A DNA stretch of 64,000 nt from Sphagnum compactum (GCA_965153455.1 OZ234502.1:9083495-9147494), one strand, 5' to 3'; positions 37,770-50,953 are shown, numbered from the stretch's first letter. Translations and numbers: made by a program. Notes: a model not told the origin generated them from the sequence alone.

Positions 37770-40250
37770 TTTTTGCAATCTTGTGGTAACAATGAAAAAT
37801 GAATAATGTTTAATACAATGTGCATGTATAAAATTGAGTTTGTAAACTTATGGCTCTTACAATGTCATTTTGTAAATTATACATTTGATAAGCTTATCTA
37901 GCCCTAACTTCCTAGCATTGTTCCATGTTGCAACCATCAAATTTACGTGATTCATAAAACATTTTATGTAAAAATAAAGAATCAATTGGACATGAATACT
38001 TTAGACGCCACCTAGTTTGCAATGATTAATCCAACCTCCTTCAATTTCTTCACATGGCCCAATACCATTGAATTTTTAAGCACGATTGGTGGTGGTTACC
38101 AACTAACAAATGTTGCACCACTTCATTTATTTGGGAAAGAAATTGTGTTAAGATCAAAATTGAACATAATTGTTTGTCCATGTGTTGATCAATTTTCATT
38201 GTTGACAATGTTGGAAAAACTTGCAAGATCCACACATTTTAGATTGTGGGTTCTTACTTGACCATCTCCATGAATAAAAATGTGCACAATGACAAGAACA
38301 AAGTATAATATTATTCATTTTTACAATATAGTTTGATATAATGTATACGAATAACAATGTATACTGATATGTTATTAGCATGGAGATACATTATTCACAA
38401 CATAATCAAAATAGGCGTTGGGGATATATACACAACTAATCTCCCACCTTCAATAAAGGTTACATTTAATTTTTCAATGCAAAATTTGTCTTTGAAATTA
38501 CATTATTTGTTGAATCCCAACACATGTTATAATCCTCACAAGAAAACTAGGTACTATGCTAGCCATAATCATCATAAAATTCCATGGTTATTTTACCTCT
38601 AGTATGTTTAACCCAATTGTCACAAAGGTCTTTGATGATTTGAAATGGGCACCAATTGATAGAGAGGTGTTAGAGAGATAGGGAGGAGAAAAAGGTTCGG
38701 TAATAGATGAAATCGAGGTTCTATTGCCGTCAATACCTTCCATGTTATTATTGTTTGCACGGGTGAATTTTTTTATTAGAATATTTTGGGAATTTCGACA
38801 AATAATATTTGTGTGATTTCTTGAACTATTGCAATGTATATTAAGAGAGTTGTAATTACAACCACTAGTTGGTTAACTATTTCATTATTTGGTTCATTCA
38901 TGCACTTGGGTTTGTAGTGAAGCAATAGGTTAACGTATGTAGGTATGAAGACTTTACACAAACAAATAAACATGATTAATAAAGAGTCTTATGAATATTT
39001 GTCTAAGATTAATTCATTTATTGGTTAATCTTTGCATTGTGCAAGGGTATTAACTTTAACTCAATGTATACTAATGTAACTTGTGTCGTGGAGCACACAT
39101 TGTGACACTCAAAATTTAACACTCTCACACCACAAGTCTGAAAATTACAAAACCACCTTGATGTGCCCCGTTCATGGGGGGATTTCCAATAGTACAAGAG
39201 CACGCCCCCAATTTTTCATAAATATTAAAAATTAAAGAAAATTATTGATTTTTTTGCAATGAAAAATACGCAAATTCAATAACTCCTACATTGCAAGTCT
39301 AAAATCTAAACATTACAAAATCACCTTGGTGAACCCTTACTTATTGAGGGCTTTCTAGCAGCACCAAAAGCACAACTTAGGGCTCCATAGTTTGGGGAAT
39401 TCCGATTTGAGAGAATAAACAAAACCAATAACCAACCAGCCTTTTAATAGCAAGATACCAACTTAATATATAAGACCAAATGAAACAATAATTATTATGT
39501 TACCATCTTGATGGAATTGTACACCATGTGATGTGATAATCTTTTTTTTAATTGCATGAGTTTACTCAGACTTTTTCTTCTTTGGACAACATTGTATGTG
39601 CAACATTTCATTTGTTTGAGAAATGTTTTTTATTGTGGCAAATTTTCATCATTTTGCCGGGGAAAAAAGAAAAAGAAAAAAAAGGCACAGCAACATCAAC
39701 AAAGGATTTTTGGGGGGAAAAGACCCTTAAATTCATCAGATTTTAATTAATTAATTAATTAATTTCTTTAAAAAAACTTGCTAGATTTCTACATTAGGCT
39801 CTGGTAGGTAGTCAAAATATTGATGGATTTTTCCATTCCCTCCCCCTCCCCCCCCTTTGGAAAAAACCTTTGTAATTCGATTCACAACCCCATTTTATTT
39901 TATTTTGTTGTAAAGTGGCAAAATTTTGCCCAAAAAAACACTAGGCCCTTCTTGGTTATGGGCAAATATCCAACAAATAGGTATATGCCCTATTTTTGAA
40001 ATTTAAAATTAAGGTAGTAATGGCCCATATGTATGTATGTAAGGCAAAAGAGTTGGGCCTAATCAACCATAGGGACTCACCCAATGTGAGCCTAATCAAC
40101 TCATAGGGACTCACCTCATTTGGATCCCTAGGCTAGAGGCCCATCACAATCCTACCATTAAGGAAGGTACATAGTTTGCTGGCCTTGTCTACCAAGGCCC
40201 TTAAGGATATTGTGTTTAGATTCATTATATAGTATAGTAGCTTAAGGGAT
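37770..40250. other. AT-rich region without recognised genes
   Basis: Short frames at 38,022-38,261 and 38,357-38,602 are unrecognised. Near 40,048-40,115 a 38-bp direct duplication contains CATAGGGACTCACC twice. Runs of TTAA occur at 39,745-39,765. Confidence 0.45.
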
Positions 40251-40257
40251 TTTTATA

Positions 40258-40523
40258 GGCCCCTAGTTAATAATAATAATAATAATAGGTCTATTTTTAT
40301 ATGAGGATTTTTATTGAAAGATGATATTTTGGCTTGTGTTGGAACTTAGATTAGTTATTATAGAGTTATAATAATTATCTTGAAGGATTTTGGTTTCTTT
40401 TTAGAGGATTTTTTTGAAGATTATGTTTTTTCATTTGTGTAATATTTGCATTTTCGTAATTCTTCTTTTGCCGAAAGATACTTTTTTAGGGTAATTGGCA
40501 AGGCCACAGGCCTGGATGGGTAC
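40258..40523. repeat. Dispersed repeat R1, inverted copy
   Basis: Reverse-complement partner of 1001-1268. It starts at GGCCCCTAG, has an expanded TAA run (about 40,268-40,288), and ends near GATGGGTA. The next 100 bp (40,540-40,620) weakly resemble part of R2, so R1 and R2 may belong to one larger element. Confidence 0.75.
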
Positions 40524-42271
40524 TAGTTCTGCTACATGGTTTCATACCGTTTAGACGTGTGGTGCAAGGGCTATTGAATTTTGAATATTTTTTGTCATTG
40601 AAAATTCAATAAAAATAAAAATTAAACTTACAAATCCCTCCACGAATAGCTTTCCATGCAGTTGATTTTGTAAAATTTAAACTTAAGATGGAGGAGATAG
40701 TGAATTTTGAGTAAATTTTCTCATTTGAAAACTTAATTAAAATCATTTTAATTATTTATAATGGATTCAAATTTCAGATAGAGGTTGTTAAAGAAGGTGT
40801 ACCATTTGCCCTTTCAAAATTCATTCATAACTTCGATATATGTTCAACAACACAAGTCACACTAATCAAGTAGAGAATAAAACCAAAAAACGCTTTATAA
40901 TCACATGATAGAGAGAATATGGCAAAAGAAGTAAAGTGCACACTAAATAAGTGTTATTGGACAAGTTGAAACATTATCATGTGGACTGCAAGGAAAATAA
41001 AATTCTAGTGAACATGTAATTTATATGTTTTGGATCGATATTTGGAAATTGTCCAAAGATAAATTGAAAATAATTTGTGAAAAAGGTCTCTCAAAACAAA
41101 AATAATATCGAAACTCAATTGCAATTGTGCTTGGTTTTGGATACTTTTGATGTGACTAGCATTATATAGGAAACAACTGGAAAATATGAATTACCGTGGT
41201 ACCTAGGTTGGTTCAGTAGCAAGGTGCCTAATAATTTTTATTTTTGGGTTTGTTTACATTTTCCGTGACTAATATTATTAATTTTATATTATTATTATGT
41301 TTGGAAGTAAACATAATAATAATTTACAATTCAACATTATATTAAATTATGAAGCTATCATGTTTGAAAACCTTTTCATTCAAATTTTTGGCATGGTAGA
41401 CACATTATTTTCAGAATTCTCAGCAATTAAAAATTAATTAATTAATTAATGCCAAACCAGGCTAGGTACTATGGCAGTAGGCATAGTTTGAAGTAAGGTG
41501 CAACATGAAATATTGAATCAACTTGTTTCGGGGACTAATTGTAAAAAAATTGAACTTCTATTTTATTTATTGTTTCTAAAGTGATATGATATGGGTTTAT
41601 GTTTTGGTGTGTGAAAGGTCAAGAACTTGTCATTGTTGTCATATGCAAAACATATAGTGGAAGGCCTAGTCCCCTAGGCCTCCCCCCCCTAATTTGAGGG
41701 TCATTGGCCCAAGGGTGGTAGGCTAGAAGGTACGAAAGGTGCTCAACTTGAATGGTGAAAGGTGTGTATGTGAATGGTAGATTGTCTCTTTAAACAAAAT
41801 GCATCTTGTGTGTGCAAAACTCAACCTTTAGCAATGACTCCTTGTGGTAAAAAAAAGTTGTGTCTTGCACACCATAATTGCATTGTTTCATCGATGGTGA
41901 AGACACTCCTTCTCAAAACCCAAGCAACAACATTTGCACAACAAAAAAAAACAATTAGACTTTTACAATCACCATAGTCATTTGTTTAGGGATTTTTAAG
42001 GTATTTTAAAAACACCCATGGTTTAGGGAGGGTGACAATATTTCATTTGTGTAAGTCTTTTTTGCAAAGCAATATTGATGTGAAAAAAAGGTTGCATGTG
42101 AGGGAAAGCTGCCTATAGATTTGCAAGTTCAAGTACTCTACAATTGGCTAGGACTCTATTGGTGTAGGCGGTGTTTCTAACTCATGAACGAGAATGTTTA
42201 TGATATACAACGGTTATTATTTGGTTGATTGTCTAGGAAGCTTAGCCCTTTAATGGTCATGGGAAATGTGA

Positions 42272-42632
42272 TCTTGGTCTCTTTGGAAAGCTCTTGAGGC
42301 GAAGGGGTGCATAGGCTTGGTTTCATGGCATTTGGACTTGCAGTGTAGAAGTTTTTGAATATTGAACAATTTTTTCGCTAAAAATTGAATTAAATCGTAG
42401 CTGAAAATTCGGAGGAATTGGAATGTGCCTTCGTTGTTGTTGGAAAGATATTGATGAGCAGGATTTAATCGAATTTATTTGGTAAGATTTGGATTCTTAA
42501 TGTGCAAGATATTGATTTTTAAGTGATTTCTGCTGCTAAAATTCAAATAAATTCCAAAAAACCAAAGTTTTGGAAGGAAAAATCAGTTGAGGATGTGGTA
42601 ACACTTGGGCCAATGGCACAGGCCACACTAGT
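42272..42632. repeat. Dispersed repeat R2, inverted copy
   Basis: Reverse-complement partner of 20,319-20,657. It ends at GGCCACACTAGT, after which the two loci diverge at once, giving one sharp boundary. Confidence 0.78.
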
Positions 42633-42639
42633 TAACAAT

Positions 42640-44935
42640 GAAACTAAGAATCAAAATTAGTGCTTGGGCACCAGCATTCAAGGTCAATATGTTCAGACCC
42701 CTTGCACCATTACAGGCACCAACCAATTAGCATTACTTGGCTCTTCATTTTGCAACTTCATTTGGGAACTTTTTAAAGATCTCATTGGAAACCTCCAAAT
42801 TTTCATTTCAATCCTTGATCAAGATCTCATTTAAGATGTTGTCCACCATGTTGTTTTTGAGACCTCATTATGAGATTTCAATTGGAACTTCATTTGGGAT
42901 CACATTCAAAACCTCATTTCTAAACCCCATGGATTGACATTATTATTAAAGTTGTTGCATGGTTTTATCCCCATCTACGTAAGTTTATGGTAAAATGACC
43001 CATTGCATGTGTTACTTTTAAGCTTTAATTGACATTTGACCAAAGCAATCCTAATACAAAAGTCGGACCAGCCCTCACAAATGTGCCCAAAAGTCATGGA
43101 TTTTGTCAAATTTTCAAAAAATCCAACTCAATAGAGTTGTATAGGACTTCGAGCTCAATCCTTCAATTATATAAAAAAAAAAGATTTGATTCAGAAATGG
43201 AAAATCCCCACTATTGAAAGTTTAGTTTTTAATTGTGGGCAGCTTTCAAAATTACAAGTTTTTGGAGGATTGGACCAAGATACCATGTTTTTGGATGGTA
43301 GAATTTTTAAGGTAGATAGAATACATCTCTATGGATGATGTGAAAATAATACTATGCATAATCAAGTTGAGATGAGGAAGAAATGGATGCAAAATCATAC
43401 AAAACTCATCTATTTTTGGGTATAGATTGAAAAAACATGCTAGCATGGTTCAAGAAATCCAAATGAGACATCGTAAGTGTGAAAAAGATGGTACCTTATA
43501 CCATATTAGCATGTCCCTTATACCATAGGGGTGTAAATTTTTAGCCTCTTACATTGTAGGTTGGAGAAACACTAAGGTGGTGGACCATATTGGTCAGTTG
43601 CAACATTTAAGGGTTAAATATATAACATGTTTTTAAATTTTCAACTTGATTTAAGATTCAATATTTCTCATATGACCTACAAATTGTAATGCAATATGCA
43701 TTCAAGAATGACACATAAAAATGTTAATAACTTCTATCAACATTTGAGGCTAAGAATACATTAATTTAACACTCGTAATCACTTTTGAGAGCTTCAATAA
43801 ATCAAATAAGAATTCCCTAAATTGATCCAACATTTTTTGATTTTTTTTCATATTAATGAAAATTGAATAATTGTTACACATTGCATGGTTTGGGATCATC
43901 ATTTTGATTCATGCAAAAATAAATTGTAAAAAACACAATCAACATGTTTCTTTACCTTTAAATAAATGTAAGGAAAAAATCCAAAAATTCCAAATATAAT
44001 TTTTTTTAATATAAATATAAATGTAATTCAAGCATAAACTTTGTGTAATGGTTTCGTGCTATGTCACCCTTCAATGTCAACTCCTTACTATTGTCTTTTT
44101 GGAAAAGGAGCTGGGTGTGGGTTGTTTTACCATAGATTTACCCATCTTAATTCTTTTGTGGTTTAGCACCAATCACATGAAGCTTTGCCAAACATAACCC
44201 ATTCCAATTCAAGTACATTCATGTAGTGGTGAAATTTTAAGCCAAAATGGTGATTCAACCAAAAATAACAAATTTTTTACAATCTCTTTAAAATTGGACA
44301 CCTTGGAAATTTTGCAACTCTACTCGAAGGCCTTGGATGGTCAAGGCATTTCTTTGGTCGACAAATTGCAAATCATTTAAGTATCATTTCAATTTCACAA
44401 TTTTTTATTTACCTTATGCCTTGCCTTTATATGTTGTTATTTTTCTTTAATCTTTTTTTGCTAGCTCTTTAGTAATTTTCTTTGCATACTTTTCATTCAC
44501 ATTTTTTTCATTTTTTTTAGCAAAAGTAAATAGAATAATAAAATGCAAGAAAATAAAAATTACAAAAACGAAAGGAGACATTCCCCTTTTATAAGTATTG
44601 GGAAATGTAAAATCATGTGACAAATAATCATCAAATATTGAAACACTACACCAATATGCATCCAAGGTCATTATGTGTTTCATTAGATTTTGAGTAAAAT
44701 TGAACGAATTTACCATGGTGAAAATGAGCAACCCCTTCTTAAATGAGGATTAGTTATTATATATAGGTGAATTCACTAATAGCTAATCGAATTCACCAAT
44801 AGTTAATCAAATTCATTAATAGTTAAATCATCAATAATAAATCCATTAAAATAATTAATTATGAACCTAAGCTAAGCACCTAGGAATTTTTACTAAACTA
44901 CCTAGCCCACTTAAACACCTTGCCCACTAACCTAA
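42640..44935. other. AT-rich region without recognised genes
   Basis: Short frames only; no recognisable protein. 42,740-42,920 has a loose repeat of ATTTCAATTGGAACTTCATTTGG-like words. Confidence 0.45.
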
Positions 44936-44937
44936 AA

Positions 44938-45015
44938 TGCAAATGTGAAGGTTTGAACCCTTCACCTCCTTTCACTTTCATGTTTAAGGACCAAATACTT
45001 AACTATTAAAACATT
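44938..45015 (-). repeat. tRNA-like SINE head, minus copy 2
   Basis: On the minus strand: AATAGTTAAGTATTTGGTCC, then GGAGGTGAA and GGGTTCAAACC (44,950-44,960), which fits the B-box consensus. It shares this order with the copies at 23.2 and 32.0 kb. It directly adjoins the minisatellite starting at 45,027. Confidence 0.45.
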
Positions 45016-45026
45016 ATGCAAATTGT

Positions 45027-45860
45027 TTTTTACCCTAGGCTATTCTATCATAGACCATTGTTGCCTATTCTACACTATTTTACCATATGCAATTCTTAGC
45101 AATTATACCATAAGCTATTTAAAGTTATTATATTATAGGCCATTGTTGGCTATTTTAACATATTTTAGCATAAGTTATTTGTTGGTTATTTTATTTTATT
45201 TTACCATAAGCTATTGTTGACTATTTTACCATAAACTAATGTGATTATTCTAGGTTATTTTACTATTGGTTATTGTTCATTATTTTATCATAAATTATTG
45301 TTGGTTATTTTAAGCTATTTTACCATTGGTTATTGTTCATTATTTTATTGTAAGCTATTGTGGTTATTTTATAATTGGTTATTGTTGGTTATTCTAAATT
45401 ATTTTAACATTGGTTGTTATGGGTTATTTTAAACTATTTTACCATTTTTTATTATTAGGTATTATATCATAACATATTCTTGGTTATTTTATTATAAGCT
45501 ATTTTTGGCTATTTTAAACTATTTTATCATAGGTTATTTTTTGTTATTTTATAATAGGCTATTGTTGGTTATTTTATCCTAAACTATTATTGGTTATTTT
45601 ATCATAAGTTATTGTTGACAATTTTATCGTAGGCTATTATTGGTTATTTTATTGTAAACTACAGTTAGTTATTTAGGTTATTTCACCATAAGTTATTATT
45701 GGCTATTCTAGGTTATTTTACCATAGGTTAATTTTGGCTATTGTATCATAATTTATTGTTGGTTATTTTATTATAAAGTATTTTTGGTTATTTTAAATTA
45801 TTATAACATAGGCTATTGTTGACTATTATTGGCAATTTTTAGTTATTTCACTATGAAAAA
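45027..45860 (+). repeat. Minisatellite block 1, GGTTATTTTACCATAAGCTATTG-type unit
   Basis: About 30 degenerate copies of a unit near 25 bp: GGTTATTTTA(C/T)CATA, then AGCTATTGTT, often with an extra 12-bp (A)GGCTATTTTA insertion. Two open frames of about 65 codons in it read as repetitive peptides and are rejected as genes. Confidence 0.85.
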
Positions 45861-45869
45861 AAAAAGTTT

Positions 45870-47125
45870 TGTAATTAGCCTTGCAATTCAATTTTTGAGT
45901 CGCAAAAGACACTTACAACTCATTGTATTTTAATGTGAGGATAGAAAAGAACAAGTTTTTAATATAATTTGTAACATGGGATTTGAAAACAAAACATATG
46001 GGTTAAATCTTTTAGTTGTTCTTTAATTACAAATTGAATATTTAAACGTTCAAGGTAGACCAGATCCAAGAGGAAGGCTCCATTGTTTTTTATGTCCAAA
46101 CAAAACTTGGACCCCTCTTATTTGCGCACCTGGTGCACTAAAAATCGTTGAAAATGGAATAGAATTGAGAAAATTGCAGCCCCCCAAAGTAGAGGGGGTC
46201 AAGAATTCAAAAACAAACCACACAATGCTACAAATGCCAGTTCCCAAACACCCAAAAAATTCCTTGTATTTTCTTTTTACTATTAAGAATCAAAGATGAT
46301 TTGTATAACTTTAGGTGGCGTTTCTATAACATTTTAAATTGTTTAAAATGAATAAGAAATAAGAAAGTTATGAGGTTTTAAAGTGGGAAGGGTCTAAAGA
46401 GGAAAAAAATGGAAAAAAATGTGTTTTGTAAGTTGGAAAGCATATTTATTTTCTTGTTGTTTTTTCATTACTCCTTTCCTTTCGCACTTCAAAGATGATT
46501 TCTAAAGCTTGAAGTGACATTCCCATAACATTTTACATCACTCAAAATGAAGCACATATGATGAAGATATAAATAATTAATGAATATGTATCCTTATTAA
46601 GTTCTAAGTAGTTGTATTATAGTCATACATAGTTGTATAGTAATATTTTGATAATGATGCACTAGTGGTCATACTACTTGTATCTATGAGAATCATGATA
46701 AAAAACTAGTTACAAATGTATCCCATAATGGGTGGGGGAAATGTGAACACGTGGCATGATCGCATGTATGTCCATTGTACATTAGTTGCAACATAATTGT
46801 TGCTTTAACGACACATTTATAATAATTCTAAAATAGTTACCACATCAACTACAATGCAAGTCCTGAAAAAGTCAAACATGATTGAGTACATATGTACATA
46901 TAATGTGTATAAATTATTGTATAGAAGACCCATTTTCAACTCACTTGAACTATAATACAATTAATTAATTTTTTGATGTGACAATTTATTTATTAATACA
47001 CCATATATTTAGGGGGATAGTTGCACATTAGTTGTAAAACCCAAAGGATAGTTGCACAATAGTTGTACATGAGTCATTTTTTGAGTTTTAATTGTAAGGT
47101 AGTGTGGTTTCAACGAACGCAATTT
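45870..47125. other. AT-rich spacer between minisatellite blocks
   Basis: Holds a relative of the 25.9-kb foldback element near 45,990 and repeated TAGTTGTA words (46,600-47,080). A minus frame at 46,050-46,247 is unrecognised. Confidence 0.45.
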
Positions 47126-47129
47126 CTCA

Positions 47130-47700
47130 TAATGTTTTACCATAGGTTGTTGTTGATTATTGTATCATAAGTCATTCTTGGTTATTTTACCCTAGACTAT
47201 TATTGGTTATTCTATTATAGGATATTTTAAATTATTTTAAATTATTTTATCATAAACTATTGTTAGTCATTTATTATTATTTTATCATAGGCTTTTTTGG
47301 TTATTATATCATAGGCTATTGTTGGTTATTCTAGGCTATTTACCATATGTTATTATTAATTATTTTATTGTAAACTATTGTTGGTTATTCTAAGTTATGT
47401 ACCATATGTTATTCTTGGTTATTCAATGTTATTTATCACATGTTATTATTTATTATTTTATAATAGATTATTATTGGCTATTTTAGGTTATTTATCATAG
47501 GTTAATTTTGGCTATTGTTGGATATTTCAATCGTAAGCTATTGTTGGTTATTTTATTCTATTTACCGTATGTTATTTATGATAGGTTATTATTGGTTATT
47601 ATCATTTATCATAGGTTATCTTGGCTGTTGTTGACTATTATATCATAGGTTATCATTAATTACTATATTTTAAGTTTTTATTGGTTATTTTATTGTAAGT
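47130..47700 (+). repeat. Minisatellite block 2, same unit as block 1
   Basis: About 20 degenerate units with TTATTTTATCATA(G/A)GCTATTGTTGG and TTTACCATATGTTATT variants, in the same orientation as block 1 and separated from it by 1.27 kb of unrelated sequence. Confidence 0.8.
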
Positions 47701-47704
47701 TCTT

Positions 47705-50700
47705 ATAGACCTTTTCTAGATCTTAGTTATTTTAAATTATTATACATTGGGATAAAAGAACTTATAACATAAAGTATAATGACCTTGAATAATTTAAGGT
47801 ATAACTTGAAATACCATATAATAATTTTAAATTAAAAAAATAAGGTATAGCCTAAAGTAGCCTAAGGTATTTAATAATACAACATACAAATAAACCTATT
47901 TGGGTGCAAATGGGATAATAAGAACCACAATTACATGTTTTATGATTGCTTTTATGATTTTTTCGGAAAATATTTTAAAAATATTCTTGGAATATTTTTG
48001 AAAAAAATCTTTAAATAAAAAAAAATTCATATTATTTTATTAAGGTTTATGTTAAAATTTTGGCAAAAGATGTCATTTTCAAAAAAATTCAAATCCATTT
48101 ACAAATCATTTTAATACTTAAAAATAAATGTTACATTGTTTTATGAGTGTTTTTGTTAATTTTTTATTCATTGAATTAATTTCAAATTAATTCAAATGTT
48201 CCCATGATATATTAAAAATATAACTATAGAAACAAATCTTACAATTTCAACATCAAATTAAATTACGACTTTAAAACATGAAAACACCAAGCAAACATTA
48301 CATTTGTGACTGCACCCATCTACCATAATAAATTTTAATAGTGGATTATGTCAACTAGTCGTGAAACATGATGTGTACGTAATGACCCTATAGTGAAATA
48401 ACTGTAACCAAGGTGAAATCATTAAAGTGCAATGAACATATTTCATTTCTAAAGTCCCATAATGATTTAGGTTAATGAACTACACCCCATTTTGAATTAG
48501 TGAAAGGGTGTATTGGAATGTGGCATCATTTCTTGAATATCAATTCCAAAATTTGATGTTTATTGAATAGGCTTCTTAGAGACCACTTCAACAAACATGC
48601 ATTGGGGATTATTGAGTATTGGATATTTAATTTGCAAAAAATCAACCTACACCCCCATTGGATCCCTCATGACCAAAATCCCATGCATTGGATTCCCTTA
48701 TAATTTTACAAATAAAATCCCCTTAACCAAATTCCATGGGATATCATTAGAAGTAAAAAATTGATCAAAATTGGTAGTTAATTCCAAGGACATGGATTTT
48801 AGTTTTCTAGAACAGGTAGTTGGTTTTAGTTCTTTAGAATTGATAGTTATTTTTGGTTCCTTAGAATTGGTAGGTTTTGTCCCAAGGCCTTGGTGGAATT
48901 ATCTTATATTTCAACAAAATCTTGTGGTGTTAAAAATTCCTTCTCCACTTCTTCTAAAGAACGCACCACCTAGCTTATTTTTTTCGAATACTTGTGATCA
49001 ACTACTCTGTGTAGCTTGTGTGAAGGCCATGTGCATTTGCATATTACATCAATTAATTCTGTTGTTGATCATTTGTTACTTGTTGCACATAGTAATGACA
49101 TTCTTCATTTTGCACTTTAAAATTCTTGAAAATTCTTGGTAAAGCACCTTGTCAAAACATTCTTGGTGCGCGAATGTTTACCAATGTTCACTGGTTGATC
49201 TATAAAATTCGTTAAAATTCTTGCTTCTTTGGGCTTCCATAACATTCCCGCACCAAGAATATCATAACTATGTTGTTGCATGCTATTGGAGTGGTAGCAG
49301 TGATGGGTTTCATGACTTGCTTCATGTGGAGTTGAAAGTTACAATTTGGAGTTTCATCTAGGCTCAACCTTTGGTAGCACTATTGCTTCAACCCCAAAAG
49401 TAAGTACATTGATGTAGACCCACCAATCACATGTGTTTAGAGCTATAGATCCTGATGATGGCTACTAATGATATATACTAATGATGTGGTTATAGTAACA
49501 TCTCATCTTTGGGAAACTGATATGTGAATTGAATATGATTATCCGTGGTTCTTCTTAATAGATGACCTTCCTCCTAACAAATATCTACACCAACCACCAT
49601 AAACATCAATTTTTACACCTCTTTTTCTTTTAAGTCAATCATATTTTTTAATTGACCTTTTGGATTAATAGTGTTTATCCTACTTTTCTGAGCCTTTTTT
49701 TGACTTCTCTATGGTTTGAGTCCCATTTTCCATGTTTTCTCCAATTGTATCCATCTCTTTGTTAGAAAGATTTGTGCTGTAGTACTAAGGGTTTAGGGTT
49801 AAATTTGTGATGTTAGTCCATTAGCTTCTTTGTATCAAGAACCCTCAAAATACTTGAGTTTTTTGTTGATAGGTTCTTGATCCACTTGTGACTTTTTGTT
49901 TATTTAACAAATTGGCATGCAACAAATTTGAATTATTGGTGGGCAACAATGGCAACCACCAATATTTTTGAAGGAATGAATTCATTGTATGTGATTTGTG
50001 AATAAAGATTGAAAAAATATGATATTGTTTACATGTTTTTTTGCGTCCATCAAATTTAGTGTTACAAAACGCCTTCTGTTTTGTTATTGATAATTAGCAA
50101 GTAATCACAAGATCCCTAACAGACCCCAACTCTGCTTGGTGGCATAGAGAAGCATGAATTGACCTATTTGGAGTCGTTCTCCCACATGGTTTTGTGATGA
50201 GAAGATAATAAAATGAATGTAGATACTAGTTGCTTTGGTGTTAAAGTGTAAAAACAAATGCATGCGATAGCTAGGATTTTTTGTTAGGATGCATGAGATT
50301 TGTGTACCTAGGGTATACATTAGGGAGTCTTTTTGCAATCTCCTATTATTTTGAACCTTTTTCAAAGTTTTTAAAAAAAAATCTGATTGATTGTCATTTG
50401 CCATGTTTAATTTGAGTACACTAGATTGTTTGCTAGGATCTGGACATCTTGTATTGTTTGTGTTGATTATAAGTTCATTTGCTTCATTGCTAGTTTATGC
50501 ATTGTTCAGTATTTTTGCATCCTCCTCCTTTTCTAAGCCTTTATGAGACTCTTTTGTGTTTTGAATATGAATTTTTATTGTTTTCTTAAATTTTATCTAT
50601 TTTTTTGCTAGAGGAATTTGTGCAGCAACATCTAGCTACATTGTATGTGTTAATTCCAAGTCCATCAACTTATTTGCTAGGGTATGCATTGCTTAGCCTT

Positions 50701-50726
50701 TCAATATTCTCCTGCACGTTTGAACC
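47705..50726. other. AT-rich region without recognised genes
   Basis: A 123-codon frame at 48,771-49,142 starts at TTG and partly reflects a small repeat (TTAG(A)ATTGGTAG-like words); no domain is recognised. The right end (about 50,700-50,731) may be the upstream part of the older Ty3/gypsy pol continuing after 56,425. Confidence 0.4.
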
Positions 50727-50731
50727 TAAAC

Positions 50732-50949
50732 TGTCATGGCCTAGGATATTTTGGGATACTTTTGGCAATGTCATGTTCTAGGATATTTTGGGATACTTTT
50801 GGCAATGTCATGGCCTAGGATATTTTGGGATACTTTTGGCAATATCATGGCCTAGGATATTTTGGGACTAGTATGGCTCAGGGTTATAAAAGGAGATAGT
50901 CTGGGGAACAACCCTTCAGCAGATCAACACCAGTAGTCGGTCCATAACA
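50732..50949 (+). repeat. 5' LTR, 218 bp, with internal deletion
   Basis: It starts TGTCATGGCC and ends GTCCATAACA. Against the 267-bp 3' LTR it has only two substitutions but lacks 49 bp after CAACACCAG. The missing piece includes the AATAAA seen in the 3' LTR. The U3 part is three and two-thirds tandem copies of a 37-bp unit (starts at 50,732, 50,769, 50,806, 50,843). No tRNA-complementary primer-binding site (TGG...) follows the LTR. Confidence 0.92.
50885..50891 (+). promoter_or_regulatory. TATA box of the 5' LTR
   Basis: TATAAAA, downstream of the 37-bp repeats, with an equivalent at 56,306-56,312. Transcription would be expected to start about 25-30 bp later, close to GGGAACAACCC. Confidence 0.7.
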
Positions 50950-50953
50950 GTTT

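Noticed and set aside
45023-45432. Two hydrophobic open frames resembling membrane peptides
   Set aside because: Translations of the TTATTTTACCATA minisatellite.
48771-49142. 123-codon plus-strand frame
   Set aside because: Starts at TTG, contains a local word repeat, hydrophobic low-complexity C-terminus, no recognised family.
49788-49802. Interstitial telomere-like AGGGTTTAGGGTT
   Set aside because: Only about two units, which is expected by chance in AT-rich DNA.
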